Shown here one piece after another: positions 8,917-18,060 of a DNA stretch of 49,418 bases. The notes under the pieces are model-generated. The model saw only the letters and a program-made list of their open reading frames with translations. It ran no database searches and was not told where the DNA came from. The stretch comes from Bacteroidota bacterium. Lineage in GTDB: Bacteria; Bacteroidota; Ignavibacteria; Tepidaquicellales; Tepidaquicellaceae. A program made the translations under genes and the position numbers. Numbering within the stretch: the first letter of the stretch is position 1; every line of letters begins with the position of its first letter. The stretch is taken from assembly GCA_018266875.1 (NCBI GenBank), contig JAFDZR010000044.1:1-49418 (forward strand), written 5' to 3'.

Positions 8917-9375
8917 ATGCCAAAAAATTATATTAAAAAATATTTGTCTGATGATGATCTTGATGCAATTGTTAAAAAGATCTCGGAATCTGAAAAAAAG
9001 ACTTCCGGAGAGATCAGACTCAGCATTAAAGTAAAAAAAGGATACAGGGAAAAGGAATTTACTCCCAGAGAAATGGCGTTGAAAGAATTTACAGATCTCA
9101 GAATGCATGAAACACGGGATAAAACCGGTGTGCTGATATTTATTCTTTTTGAGGAAAGAAAATTTGAGATCATCGCCGACTCAGGAATAAATTCCAGAAT
9201 AACAGAAGACGAATGGAACGATTTGTCCGGAAAATTAAGAGATCATTTCAAGGCTGCAAGATATCTCGAAGGTATTGTGTATGTTATTGAAAAGATCGGT
9301 GAAAAACTTTCAGAGGAATTTCCGTTTAAAAGCGATGATACAAATGAATTATCAGACGAAGTGGTTATAAATTGA
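8917..9375 (+). CDS. TPM-domain protein without signal peptide
   Basis: This 152-aa TPM-family protein has no signal sequence or transmembrane helix. Recognisable parts are the SEKKTSGEIRLSIK start, RDKTGVLIFILFEERKFEIIADSGI in the core (two adjoining stretches), and a helical end. It follows the exported TPM gene closely. Pairs like this often sit beside lemA, but no lemA gene is present in this window. The function is unknown beyond family membership. Confidence 0.88.
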   Translation: MPKNYIKKYLSDDDLDAIVKKISESEKKTSGEIRLSIKVKKGYREKEFTPREMALKEFTDLRMHETRDKTGVLIFILFEERKFEIIADSGINSRITEDEWNDLSGKLRDHFKAARYLEGIVYVIEKIGEKLSEEFPFKSDDTNELSDEVVIN

Positions 9376-9441
9376 GAAAAATATTTTTTTATATTTTGTA
9401 AGTTGAAAGTTAGTTATATTAAATAACAAATTTCTATTAAG

Positions 9442-9987
9442 TTGGACGATCCCGAAAAACTTCTCAGAAAATACATCAAAAACGAGAATCTCATTAAACA
9501 CTGCTATTCTGTACAGTCTGCAATGAAATTTTATGCAGGGATTCTGAATGAAGATACGGAAAAATGGGGCGCTGCTGGACTCCTGCACGATCTCGACTGG
9601 GAAATGTATCCTGATACACATCCGCTCACTGCTGTTCCGATCCTTGAGGAAGCCGGATATGACAGGGAATTCATAGATGCCGTTCTCGGACATGCTTACC
9701 CCGACCGCACTGACGTCAAAAGAGATACGCCTCTGGCAAAATATTTATTTGCATGCGATGAGATCACCGGATTTGTCATGGCGTATTCCCTGATGAAGGA
9801 AAACGGTCTGAACGATGTAGAATCCAAAAGCATAAGAAAAAAAATGAAAGACAAGGCGTTTGCAAGGAATGTTAACAGAGAGGATATTCTGAAAGGAGCC
9901 GAGGATATCGGAGTCGAACTTGATGTTCACATAAAAAATATAATTGAAGCAATGAAAAGTGATAACAGGGTAAATATCAGACAATAA
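9442..9987 (+). CDS. HD-domain predicted hydrolase
   Basis: This 181-aa cytosolic protein has a small HD (metal-dependent phosphohydrolase) domain. Key residues visible are His20 (NLIKHCYSVQ), the HD pair His49-Asp50 (GLLHDLDW), and a later GHAYP and CDEITG segment that could complete the metal site. The likely start is TTG at 9442, because no ATG precedes the conserved N-terminal helix. It is separated by only 3 bp from the ABC ATPase gene downstream, so it is probably in that operon. The substrate cannot be told from the sequence. Confidence 0.88.
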   Translation: MDDPEKLLRKYIKNENLIKHCYSVQSAMKFYAGILNEDTEKWGAAGLLHDLDWEMYPDTHPLTAVPILEEAGYDREFIDAVLGHAYPDRTDVKRDTPLAKYLFACDEITGFVMAYSLMKENGLNDVESKSIRKKMKDKAFARNVNREDILKGAEDIGVELDVHIKNIIEAMKSDNRVNIRQ

Positions 9988-9990
9988 TAT

Positions 9991-10917
9991 ATGAGTATAA
10001 TAACAACTAAAAACCTTTCAAAGGAATATCCGTCAAAAAGTTTTTCAAAGGAAAAAATTCTTGCACTGAATAATTTTTCCTTCGAAGTGGAAAGCGGAGA
10101 GATCTTCGGAATTCTCGGACCCAACGGTGCGGGCAAAACTACACTTATTAAAATACTTCTCGGAATCACCAACAGAACCAAAGGAGAGATCACGATCTTT
10201 GACAAGGAGATAAATGAAAATTCATACAAGAAAAAATTAGGATACCTTCCTGAAAATCATAAGTTTCCCAATTATCTCACCGGAGAGGAAGTAATGAAGT
10301 TTTACGGAAAGATGAGCGGCATGAGCGGTAAAGATGTGAAGAAAAGAACTGATGAGCTTCTTAAGATCGTTGATATGGAAAAATGGAGAAAAACAAAGAT
10401 AAAGAAATATTCCAAGGGAATGCTGCAGAGACTTGGTCTTGCGCAGGCAATGATCAACGATCCGGAACTGATATTTCTCGATGAACCTACTGACGGAGTT
10501 GATCCTATCGGAAGAAAAGAGATCAGGGATATTCTTGAGGAAATGAAGGAAAGAGGCAAAACGATCTTCCTGAATTCCCATCTGCTGAGCGAAGTTGAAC
10601 TAATTTGTGACAGGGTTGCCATTCTCAACAAAGGTTCGCTTGTAAAATCCGGAAGAGTGGATGAGATTACACTCGTTCCTGATAATTATGTAATTCACTG
10701 TTCTGATCTTGAAGAGAATATTATGAACCGGCTGCTCACCGGATTCAAGGTCACCATTCTCGGGAGCAATGAATTCCATTTCAAAACACAAAGCTACGAA
10801 GACCTCAACAAACTCATTGATTTTCTCAGACAAAACGGGATCCTGATCCGCGGCGTGCAGAGAGAAAAGAATACTCTTGAGAATATGTTCATTAATCTAA
10901 TCGGAAGTCAGAATTAA
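9991..10917 (+). CDS. ABC transporter ATP-binding protein
   Basis: This 308-aa ATPase subunit resembles the CcmA/NatA/GldA group. Walker A is GPNGAGKT at residues 43-50. The signature region YSKGMLQRLGLAQ is near 140-152. Walker B LIFLDEPTDGVDP is near 160-171, with the H-loop in NSHLL downstream. The C-terminal ~80 residues form the accessory domain typical of ABC-2 type exporters. The permease gene starts 3 bp downstream. Confidence 0.95.
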   Translation: MSIITTKNLSKEYPSKSFSKEKILALNNFSFEVESGEIFGILGPNGAGKTTLIKILLGITNRTKGEITIFDKEINENSYKKKLGYLPENHKFPNYLTGEEVMKFYGKMSGMSGKDVKKRTDELLKIVDMEKWRKTKIKKYSKGMLQRLGLAQAMINDPELIFLDEPTDGVDPIGRKEIRDILEEMKERGKTIFLNSHLLSEVELICDRVAILNKGSLVKSGRVDEITLVPDNYVIHCSDLEENIMNRLLTGFKVTILGSNEFHFKTQSYEDLNKLIDFLRQNGILIRGVQREKNTLENMFINLIGSQN

Positions 10918-10920
10918 TAT

Positions 10921-11733
10921 ATGATATTTTTAACTCTTGTGCTGAGTACATTCAGAGAAGCGGTGGCAAAGAAAATATTTCTGGGATTCTTTGCTATATC
11001 CACTCTGATCATTTTAATTTTTCTTTTCCTGATCAACGTTGATTCTGTTGAAGGCATGGTAGATATGATGGGTGCCTCGGGAGAAGAGGGGATCCGGAAT
11101 CTTGTTATAGGATTTGAAGTAGGTATGATAAATATTTCCTACCTCCTCATAATTACTTTCTGTCTGATCTCTGTCGCTTCCTTCATTCCTTCAATGCTTG
11201 AGAAAGGTAATATAGACCTGCTTCTGTCAAAGCCCATATCCAGGACTAATATAATCCTTGCAAAATTTACAGGAGGAGTCCTTCTTGTCTTCATGAGTCT
11301 TGTATATCTTATTGGATTTGTCTGGATCATCCTCTCTTCCAAGTCAGGCTTCTGGCATTTTCCGTTCCTGCTGACAATATTCTGGCTGACTCTGTCTTTT
11401 GCAATAATTTATTCTCTGATCATACTGATCGGAGTCATATCGCAGAGTACAATTCTTTCTATACTCGTCAGCTTTTTTCTGGTATTTATAGTTTGTCCGG
11501 TCCTTTATGTACGTGAAGAAACTATTTTTACTCTTGTTGACAATAATATTGTTCAGTTCATAATTAATTTCTTTTACTACATACTTCCGAAACCCACTGA
11601 TATAAATAAGATCACTACTGAAATAATTACAGGCGAGCAGGTAAAAACATACATGCCTGTTTTCTCATCGGTTCTTTTTATGCTGGCGGTATTATCCGCT
11701 TCAGTTTTCTATTTTAAGAAGAAGGATTATTGA
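10921..11733 (+). CDS. ABC-2 type transporter permease
   Basis: This 270-aa membrane protein partners the ATPase encoded 3 bp upstream. It has about six hydrophobic segments, and the conserved L-L-L-S-K-P-I-S-R motif (near residue 99) follows the second membrane segment. That motif is characteristic of NosY/GldF-type ABC-2 permeases. The substrate is unknown. A predicted lipoprotein gene follows 19 bp later in the same orientation. Confidence 0.9.
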   Translation: MIFLTLVLSTFREAVAKKIFLGFFAISTLIILIFLFLINVDSVEGMVDMMGASGEEGIRNLVIGFEVGMINISYLLIITFCLISVASFIPSMLEKGNIDLLLSKPISRTNIILAKFTGGVLLVFMSLVYLIGFVWIILSSKSGFWHFPFLLTIFWLTLSFAIIYSLIILIGVISQSTILSILVSFFLVFIVCPVLYVREETIFTLVDNNIVQFIINFFYYILPKPTDINKITTEIITGEQVKTYMPVFSSVLFMLAVLSASVFYFKKKDY

Positions 11734-11752
11734 TCATCTCCAGTTTAAAGTT

Positions 11753-12823
11753 ATGAAGTTTAAAGCCGAAATATATTTACTTGTAATAAGTTTGGTTTTT
11801 ACTCTGTCAGGATGCGGTTTCAAGCCTGAAGCCCAGCCTCTTCAGCTTTCAGTCCGTTCAACTCTTGGTCTCCTGCAGGAGGATCCTCAGTTTGTTATGT
11901 ATCTTAATTTCAAGAATATGAGCCGGACAAAATTCTGGGAAAAGAATATTTCGGATTCACTTCTGAATGAGGAGAAAACATTCGGGAGTATTCTTAATAC
12001 TTTCAAACTAGCTACGGGAGCTTCCATATCCAGCGGTCTTGATGAAATGTTCTATTCAAATTCATGGTTCGGTGAAAACTCAATCGTACTCAAAGGTCTT
12101 TTCAGCAAAAAAAAACTTGATGAATATCTGGCTTCTGACAGTACTTTTTCGGTTACTAAAACTGCTGAAGGAAAGGATATTTATATAAACAATGAGAATG
12201 GTCTGTATTTCTTTTTTAAGGATGACTTTACAATCTGCGCAAGTAATTATCTCAAACAGCTTGATGAAATGATTCAGTATAAAGACACTGTGGTTTCAGG
12301 TCTGCTTAAGAACGAGAAACTGCTGAATTCAATATCAGATATCATTTACAAGGATGACCTCTGGATGGTATCAACGGAGAAAGCATTTATCAAAGGTATT
12401 TATCAGAATTTTCTCGGCTCTGCAGCTGGAATCAAACCTGAAGACAACTCCGGGTCCGACAGTTCCAAAACACAATCCGATTCCGTATCTTCCCCTGAAA
12501 ATGAAAAAGTAAATCTGGAAAACCTTTACACAAAATATAATTCGATCTCATTTTCCGCTTCGATGAATGAAAATATTATTATTCTTATACAGAATGACTT
12601 TATTGATGAATCTTCTTCTAAATTTTTCAGAAGCATACTTAACGGATTTCTGACTGTATCAAGAATCAGCGCGGGTGGAAAGCAAAAACTCCCGGCTGCA
12701 AAAATTCTTGACAAAGTCCGGGTTAACAGATATGATAACGAAGTTTATATTGATGTTAACATTGATAACAGCGATCTTGAAATCCTGAGAAAAACAAATC
12801 TAATGAGCGAGCCGGTTCAGTAA
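11753..12823 (+). CDS. Predicted lipoprotein, DUF3352-like
   Basis: This 356-aa protein has a lipoprotein signal with the lipobox LSGC (Cys21). After the lipid anchor there is a globular domain with features seen in DUF3352-like exported proteins, such as FVMYLNFKNM and a FFKDDFTICASN strand (a weak resemblance by eye). A Ser/Asp-rich linker lies near residues 225-248. It is the last gene of the HD/ABC run and may work with that exporter (inference from spacing only). I do not recognise a defined function. Confidence 0.75.
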   Translation: MKFKAEIYLLVISLVFTLSGCGFKPEAQPLQLSVRSTLGLLQEDPQFVMYLNFKNMSRTKFWEKNISDSLLNEEKTFGSILNTFKLATGASISSGLDEMFYSNSWFGENSIVLKGLFSKKKLDEYLASDSTFSVTKTAEGKDIYINNENGLYFFFKDDFTICASNYLKQLDEMIQYKDTVVSGLLKNEKLLNSISDIIYKDDLWMVSTEKAFIKGIYQNFLGSAAGIKPEDNSGSDSSKTQSDSVSSPENEKVNLENLYTKYNSISFSASMNENIIILIQNDFIDESSSKFFRSILNGFLTVSRISAGGKQKLPAAKILDKVRVNRYDNEVYIDVNIDNSDLEILRKTNLMSEPVQ

Positions 12824-12859
12824 AACGGAAATATCCAGGTTAAGAGAATTTATTTCCGT
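12822..12859 (-). terminator. Hairpin between convergent genes, probable fbp terminator
   Basis: A perfect 9-bp inverted repeat (ACGGAAATA at 12825-12833, TATTTCCGT at 12851-12859) encloses a 17-nt loop. Read on the minus strand it is followed by TTTTA, so it could end fbp transcription. The T-tract is short. Confidence 0.5.
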
Positions 12860-12865
12860 AACAAT

Positions 12866-13882
12866 TCAGTCTTCCTTTAAAAATTTTTCTGCCATTAAAA
12901 CATCTTCTTCGCTTCCGATGAAAAGAGGAGTCCGCTGATGCAGACTTTCCGGCTTGATATCCATTATCCTGTTTTTTCCGTCGGAACTTCTGCCGCCTGC
13001 CTGTTCAACTATGTAACTCAGCGGATTGGCTTCATACATTAATCTCAGTTTTCCGTTCTTGTTCTTTTTATCTGCAGGGTAAATAAATATACCGCCGTAT
13101 ATCAGATTTCTGTGGAAATCAGCGACAAGCGATCCTACATATCTTGAAGAATAGGGTCTGCCTGATTCTTTGTCAACCTGCTTCAGATGATCTACATATT
13201 TTTTCATTCCGCTGGACCATTTGCTGTAATTACCTTCGTTGACAGAATAAATCCGTGATTTTTTCGGAATGGAAATATTTTCCGTTGATAATAAAAATTC
13301 GCCGACGCTCGGATCAAGAGTAAAGAGATGAACTCCCTCGCCGGCAGTATAGGTAAGCACAGTGCTGGAACCGTAGATCACATAACCGGCAGCTACCTGC
13401 TCATATCCTTTCTGAAGGCAGTCATCAATATCTCCGGGACCTGACTTTGATACCCTGTTGTAAATTGAAAAAATTGTTCCGATGGAAACATTAACGTCTA
13501 TATTCGATGACCCGTCCAAAGGATCAAAATGACAGATGTATTTGTTTGAAAGGAATTTGTTGTCCGTAAATTTTTCTTCAAGGGAAATAAAACTTTCTTC
13601 CTCCTCTGAACATACAGCGCATATATGTCCTCCCTGTTTCATTACGTTTGTCAGAATGTCATTTGCAAATACATCGAGCTTTTTTACCTGTTCGCCCTGC
13701 ACATTTTCTTCTCCCGTAAATCCCAGAATGTCAATTAGTCCCGCCCTGTTTACTTCAAGGGAAATGACCTTGCAGGCAAGCGCAATATCTGCGAGGAGAT
13801 CAGAAAGCTGGCCTGTAGCTTCAGGAAATTTTCTTTCCTGTTCAATGATGTGTCTGTAAAAAGTATTGAATTTACTCACCAT
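12866..13882 (-). CDS. fbp: Class I fructose-1,6-bisphosphatase
   Basis: The enzyme dephosphorylates fructose 1,6-bisphosphate in gluconeogenesis. The 338-aa length is standard for class I. The metal-binding and lithium-sensitive motif [11 protein letters not shown] lies at residues 119-129, with Asp120 and Asp123. The acidic segment CSEEEES precedes it. The C-terminal [15 protein letters not shown] is the sugar-phosphate-binding and metal-binding region of the family. The start is ATG. It is convergent with the lipoprotein gene. Confidence 0.96.
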   Translation of the reverse strand: MVSKFNTFYRHIIEQERKFPEATGQLSDLLADIALACKVISLEVNRAGLIDILGFTGEENVQGEQVKKLDVFANDILTNVMKQGGHICAVCSEEEESFISLEEKFTDNKFLSNKYICHFDPLDGSSNIDVNVSIGTIFSIYNRVSKSGPGDIDDCLQKGYEQVAAGYVIYGSSTVLTYTAGEGVHLFTLDPSVGEFLLSTENISIPKKSRIYSVNEGNYSKWSSGMKKYVDHLKQVDKESGRPYSSRYVGSLVADFHRNLIYGGIFIYPADKKNKNGKLRLMYEANPLSYIVEQAGGRSSDGKNRIMDIKPESLHQRTPLFIGSEEDVLMAEKFLKED

Positions 13883-14007
13883 AATGAATTCGGTTTATAT
13901 TGGATAATAAAAATTGTTTCGATGCTGAAATTTAAAACATTTAAAAATATTAAAGGAATAATCCGCCGGATGAATGCCCAAAAAATAATTATTCAGAAAA
14001 AATAAAA

Positions 14008-14328
14008 TTATCTTACAGTTTCCAGATTATTTCCAACCCAGTCGATAATCCCGCCGGCAAGATTATTAACTTCCTCAAATCCGAGATCTCTCATCAGGAA
14101 CATAGCCTGTCTGCTTCTGTTGCCTGACCTGCAGTAAACGAGATATTTTTTTCTTTTGTCAAGTTCGTCCAGTTCCTGCTCAAAATTCATTTTGTAAAAA
14201 TCTATGTTAATAGAATCTCTTATGTGACCTGCTTCAAACTCTTCAGCAGTTCTTACATCCAGCAGAACATACGCATCCTGCTCGGTAAGATTCTTGAATG
14301 TGACTGTGTCAATATCTGTGTGGTTCAT
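14008..14328 (-). CDS. Rhodanese-domain sulfurtransferase
   Basis: This 106-aa single-domain rhodanese carries the active-site loop YCRSGNRSR with the persulfide Cys66, and the AGHIRDSINI entry motif. It would carry sulfane sulfur in the cytosol. It is the last gene of a minus-strand run NYN protein - TauE/SafE permease - rhodanese, 22 bp after the permease. That arrangement suggests a link to sulfur-compound export or detoxification (inference). Confidence 0.93.
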   Translation of the reverse strand: MNHTDIDTVTFKNLTEQDAYVLLDVRTAEEFEAGHIRDSINIDFYKMNFEQELDELDKRKKYLVYCRSGNRSRQAMFLMRDLGFEEVNNLAGGIIDWVGNNLETVR

Positions 14329-14350
14329 CTATAAAAATTAATAAAATTTT

Positions 14351-15163
14351 TTAAAATATATTTAGCTGTTTTAATTCTCTGAAAATTATGTAAAATCCCA
14401 TCAGCAAAACTACAGCACCGAATGCTTTCTTAAGATTCTTTCCGGAAACGAATTTTGCCAGCCTGCTGCCGATCAGAATTCCCGCAACAGCAAATCCGAG
14501 AAATATCAGAAGCAGTTTCCAGTCTATGACATAATTACCGGTAAGGTCACCTGCAAATCCCGAAAGCGAATTTGCCGCAATGATCAGCAGTGAAGTGCCG
14601 ATTGCGGCTTTCACCGGAATCCTCGCAAAGAATACAAGCGCAGGGACTATGAGAAAACCGCCTCCTGCACCGACCATTCCCGTTATAAATCCTACTGCAA
14701 TTCCGTAAAAAATAAGTATCGCAGTTTCTTTTGCTGACATACTGTGTTGATCATCTTTCTCCTTTACATTTGAGAAGATCATTAATAGAGATGACAAAAG
14801 CATAATAACTGCAAAAAGCAGAAGAATGAATATATCCTTAGAAAGAACAAAATCACCGCTTTGAAATATTACTTCAGGCAGTGACGGAAGTATATATTTT
14901 CTTGTAATGAAAATTGAAATCAGAGAAGGCAGCGCAAATGCAACAGATGTTTTAATGTTTACCAGTCCCTGTCTGATGTATGAAACAGAGCCGATCAAAG
15001 TCGTAGAGCCGACTACAAACAAAGAATAAACGGTTGCAAGAACCGGATTGATGCCCATAAGATAAACCATGATCGGAACAGTCAAAATGGAACCTCCCGC
15101 TCCTATCATTCCTAGAACCAGTCCGACAAAGACCGCTGCGAGATAACCGTAAATTTCCGTCAT
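14351..15163 (-). CDS. TauE/SafE family sulfite exporter-like permease
   Basis: This 270-aa inner-membrane protein has about eight hydrophobic segments. Two internal repeats each begin with a Gly-rich GMIGAGGS / GMVGAGGGF motif followed by P, typical of the TauE/SafE (DUF81) family of organic sulfur and anion permeases. The gene start overlaps the stop of the NYN gene by one base (TGATG), so translation is probably coupled. The rhodanese gene downstream supports a sulfur substrate, but the substrate is not proven. Confidence 0.92.
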   Translation of the reverse strand: MTEIYGYLAAVFVGLVLGMIGAGGSILTVPIMVYLMGINPVLATVYSLFVVGSTTLIGSVSYIRQGLVNIKTSVAFALPSLISIFITRKYILPSLPEVIFQSGDFVLSKDIFILLLFAVIMLLSSLLMIFSNVKEKDDQHSMSAKETAILIFYGIAVGFITGMVGAGGGFLIVPALVFFARIPVKAAIGTSLLIIAANSLSGFAGDLTGNYVIDWKLLLIFLGFAVAGILIGSRLAKFVSGKNLKKAFGAVVLLMGFYIIFRELKQLNIF

Positions 15164-15630
15164 CAGCTGAAGAGATTCTTATAATAATCCAGATCTTTCC
15201 TGCTCACGGATTTTGGTTTTTCACTTTCGCTTTCTAAAACGTGATTAATGTTCTTATCTTTGAAAACATTTTCTTCTGTCAGTTTCAGAAATTCCTCCGA
15301 ACTTTTTACTTCGCATCCGCATGCTTTTGCAAGTCCGGTAATGTAGGAATCAGAACTCACTACAGTCAGATTCCTGTGATTATTGGAATCCTCGATCCTC
15401 TTTCTTATAAGTTCGTCAGCTGTCCTGCTCATTGAATAAAATATATTGTTAGCGGTGGTTTCACCGTGTCCGTCTAAATAAAATTCTATCCTGAAATTTC
15501 TTCCAAACTGCGTTTTTACTTTTTCTATGAATGAAAGTATCGCATGTTTCTTATCTTTGCTGAAAAGAGATTTCAACCGCGGTGACTTGTGTATCACATT
15601 ATTTACATCTATCAAAAGATATTTTTTCAT
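15163..15630 (-). CDS. NYN-domain (YacP-like) putative RNase
   Basis: This 155-aa protein begins with LLIDVNNVIH, in which Asp8 and Asn9-Asn10 fit the acidic metal site of NYN/PIN-like nucleases (YacP/Rae1 type). Later conserved-looking parts are the FYLDGHGE segment, VVSSDSYI and ACGCEVKSSEEF. These match the family pattern of a central D-G and a terminal S-D-x-x-I. It would cleave RNA in the cytosol if active. It is the first gene of a three-gene minus-strand run. Confidence 0.85.
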   Translation of the reverse strand: MKKYLLIDVNNVIHKSPRLKSLFSKDKKHAILSFIEKVKTQFGRNFRIEFYLDGHGETTANNIFYSMSRTADELIRKRIEDSNNHRNLTVVSSDSYITGLAKACGCEVKSSEEFLKLTEENVFKDKNINHVLESESEKPKSVSRKDLDYYKNLFS

Positions 15631-15723
15631 TTTGAAATGTATTAAATAACTTTTACAGTTTCAGTTCATTTCTAAGTTCAATTGAAATTAATACTTCTTC
15701 CTGTGAAAGTTATTATTTAACTC

Positions 15724-15773
15724 TTTTACAATTCCAAAGCGCACCTTCCGGGAGCAAATAGGGAATTGTAAAA
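15724..15773. repeat. Nested inverted repeat downstream of asnS
   Basis: The outer arms are perfect over 12 bp (TTTTACAATTCC at 15724-15735 and GGAATTGTAAAA at 15762-15773). The 26-nt interior contains a second, shorter hairpin (GCACC at 15741-15745 against GGAGC at 15751-15755, one mismatch). No T-run follows on the minus strand, so it is not a classical terminator for asnS. The nested form resembles REP-like or miniature mobile elements (inference). Confidence 0.75.
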
Positions 15774-15799
15774 TAAAAATTAAAAAATTTTTTTTTAAT

Positions 15800-17137
15800 T
15801 TACGGTCTGATCCTGTTGGGTCTTCTTGCAAACGGAATAGCTTCTCTTATATTTTCGAGATTGCAGATCCAGTTCACCATTCTTTCAATGCCGAGTCCGA
15901 ATCCCGAATGCGGAACGCTGCCGTATCTTCTCAGATCGAGAAACCACTGAAATTCCTCCATCGGAAGATTGTGTTCAACAATTCTTTTTTCAAGTTCTTT
16001 CAGATCATCTTCTCTCTGTGAACCGCCGATGATTTCTCCGAAACCTTCAGGAGCGAGCACATCGACTCCAAGAGCGATCTTTGGATTCTCCGGGTCTCGT
16101 TTCATGTAAAATGATTTCGCCTCAGCCGGCCATCTGTGAACCATGACAGGTTTGTCATAATCCTCAACTATCGCCTCTTCATGCGGAGCTCCGAAATCCT
16201 CTCCCCACGGAAACGGTCTGATGTGATCTTCTCCTTTCTCTGTTTTTCTTATAAGTGGAATGTCTTTTTTTCTGAGAATCTCTATAGCTTCATCATATGT
16301 AATCCTTGGAAATGGTTTTTTAACATTCTCAAGTTTTGTAAGATCCCTTCCCAGTTCTTTAAGTTCGGTCTGACAGTTTTTGAGAACTCTCTGCACTACA
16401 TATTCAAGGAAATCCTCTATCAGATCCATATCTTCATCAATATCACAGTAAGCGATCTCCGGTTCCATCATCCAGAATTCCGTAAGATGTCTCCTTGTCA
16501 TTGAGTTCTCTGCCCTGAAAGTAGGTCCGAGTGTATATACCTTTCCAAGGGCAAGAGCTCCGGCTTCGGCATAAAGCTGACCTGACTGTGACAGATAAGC
16601 TTTACCGAGATCGAAATAATCAGTTGCGAAAAGAGTTGAAGTTCCCTCACATGCGTTTGGAGTAAATATCGGAGTATCAAAAAGTATGAAACCGTTATTG
16701 TACATGTAATCACGTATGGACTGAATGATCTCATTCCTTACTCTGAGAATTGCAACCTGCCTCGGTGATCTCAGCCATAGATGTCTTCTGTCCATAAGGA
16801 ATTCTACACCGTGTTCTTTGGGAGTGATCGGATATGGTTCGGCAATGTTGACTATCTCAATGTCATTTACCTGCAGCTCATATACATTCTCCTTCTTGGG
16901 ATGCTTTGATACTGCGCCTTTTACTATTACAGATGATTCCTGTGTTAATCTCGAAAAATCCTCCCAGATTTTTTCTGAAACTGCGCTTTTAACCACGACA
17001 CCCTGAATAATTCCGGTGCCGTCCCTGAATTCCGGGAACATCAACTTACCTGAAGAACGGATATTGTAAAGCCATCCCTTTATTGTAACTTCCTGATCTA
17101 CATAATCCGGAATCCTGTTTATATATACTCTTTCCAT
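15800..17137 (-). CDS. asnS: Asparaginyl-tRNA synthetase
   Basis: This class IIb synthetase charges tRNA-Asn. The N-terminal OB-fold anticodon-binding domain covers about residues 1-105. The catalytic domain follows, with [12 protein letters not shown] near 113, EGTSTLF at about 164, and motif 2 [15 protein letters not shown] from residue 207. Motif 3 [10 protein letters not shown] starts near 412. The EGTSTLF segment and FWMMEPE distinguish it from aspartyl-tRNA synthetase. The 445-aa length is typical. It is divergent from the exported-protein gene at 17446. Confidence 0.96.
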   Translation of the reverse strand: MERVYINRIPDYVDQEVTIKGWLYNIRSSGKLMFPEFRDGTGIIQGVVVKSAVSEKIWEDFSRLTQESSVIVKGAVSKHPKKENVYELQVNDIEIVNIAEPYPITPKEHGVEFLMDRRHLWLRSPRQVAILRVRNEIIQSIRDYMYNNGFILFDTPIFTPNACEGTSTLFATDYFDLGKAYLSQSGQLYAEAGALALGKVYTLGPTFRAENSMTRRHLTEFWMMEPEIAYCDIDEDMDLIEDFLEYVVQRVLKNCQTELKELGRDLTKLENVKKPFPRITYDEAIEILRKKDIPLIRKTEKGEDHIRPFPWGEDFGAPHEEAIVEDYDKPVMVHRWPAEAKSFYMKRDPENPKIALGVDVLAPEGFGEIIGGSQREDDLKELEKRIVEHNLPMEEFQWFLDLRRYGSVPHSGFGLGIERMVNWICNLENIREAIPFARRPNRIRP

Positions 17138-17445
17138 TAAACTGTTTTAAATTTAAATACTAATTTACCAATTTAACCAATTAGATGTATTAAATAAATT
17201 CAGTAGTGAGGGGATTGACAAATAATTTTATTAATGAATATTGCTTAAAACTGAGAAAAATAATAAAATACAGAATTTTTTTGAGGATAAACGGGTTAAA
17301 TCCGGAACAGCGCCGATTTTAAACCTTTCAGTAAATTTAAAGAAAAGACGTATTAAAATCTCCCTGACTGCAGGGTCTGATCAATTAATAAAAAGTTGAA
17401 ATAATGTTAAATCAATTTTAAGAAAAAGTTTGTATCTTTAAAAAC
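17138..17445. other. Divergent intergenic region asnS / exported protein
   Basis: This is a 308-bp AT-rich spacer between divergent genes, so promoters for both must lie here. I see a TATCTTTA box at 17433-17440, five bases before the ATG at 17446, and a small 5-bp hairpin (CCCTG/CAGGG) near 17361-17374. No open frame or RNA gene is evident. Confidence 0.5.
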
Positions 17446-18057
17446 ATGTATCTGAATTTGAATAAAAGTCTTATAAAATTAATAATAATTTTTCTCGTAA
17501 TTTCCTCTGCGTCAGCTCAGGAAAAAAAGGAAAAAATAACAGATGTGGAGAACATATCCGCAAGGAACATTTCCTGGGCAATACTACAGACAATTCCTTC
17601 TGTAACATGGATAAATGACAGGAATGATATTAACTCAAGAAATGCATTCGGATTGAAATGGAATATTACTCCATTAAATATCTCATTCAGTACTAATAAA
17701 TTCGTGTCGCCTGTCCAGTTCTTTATGGTGAATCCGATGAGAAAGTATACCGGTTCGTTTGAAGTGTTTGTTCAGCCGGAGTGGGCTCTGACTTCGCTGG
17801 ATTATTCCGGATATGACAGGTTTGCAGTCTCGGCAGGCGGAAGGATAAACATTCCCGTGAAAAATTACGGCGAGCATTTGTATGTCTCACTCGGCGGAAA
17901 ATATAATTTCAGAAATAACAGTCTGACAGGAAAGAACGGATATTACAGCATCGAAGGCGGAATGTATGTTCTGTTCGGAATTTTCGGACTGACTTATAAT
18001 TACAATTTCGATGACAGATCCAAGTACAGTTTCGGAATAAATTTTAAATACTGGTAA
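17446..18057 (+). CDS. Exported protein of unknown function, probable outer-membrane beta-barrel
   Basis: This 203-aa protein has a signal peptide (about residues 1-24, cleavage after SASA). The mature part is rich in alternating aromatic and hydrophobic strands such as NITPLNISFSTN, LYVSLGGKYNF and LTYNYNFDDRS. The C-terminus ends FGINFKYW, resembling a beta-barrel with a terminal aromatic residue. I do not recognise a named family. It ends 3 bp before the metallo-hydrolase lipoprotein gene, so the two probably form an operon. Confidence 0.75.
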   Translation: MYLNLNKSLIKLIIIFLVISSASAQEKKEKITDVENISARNISWAILQTIPSVTWINDRNDINSRNAFGLKWNITPLNISFSTNKFVSPVQFFMVNPMRKYTGSFEVFVQPEWALTSLDYSGYDRFAVSAGGRINIPVKNYGEHLYVSLGGKYNFRNNSLTGKNGYYSIEGGMYVLFGIFGLTYNYNFDDRSKYSFGINFKYW

Positions 18058-18060
18058 AGA

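Noticed and set aside
17396..17440. Bacteroidota-type promoter giving a leaderless mRNA at 17446
   Set aside because: TATCTTTA (17433-17440) fits the -7 box, but the nearest TTG (17396-17398) is 34 bases away, too far for the -33 box.
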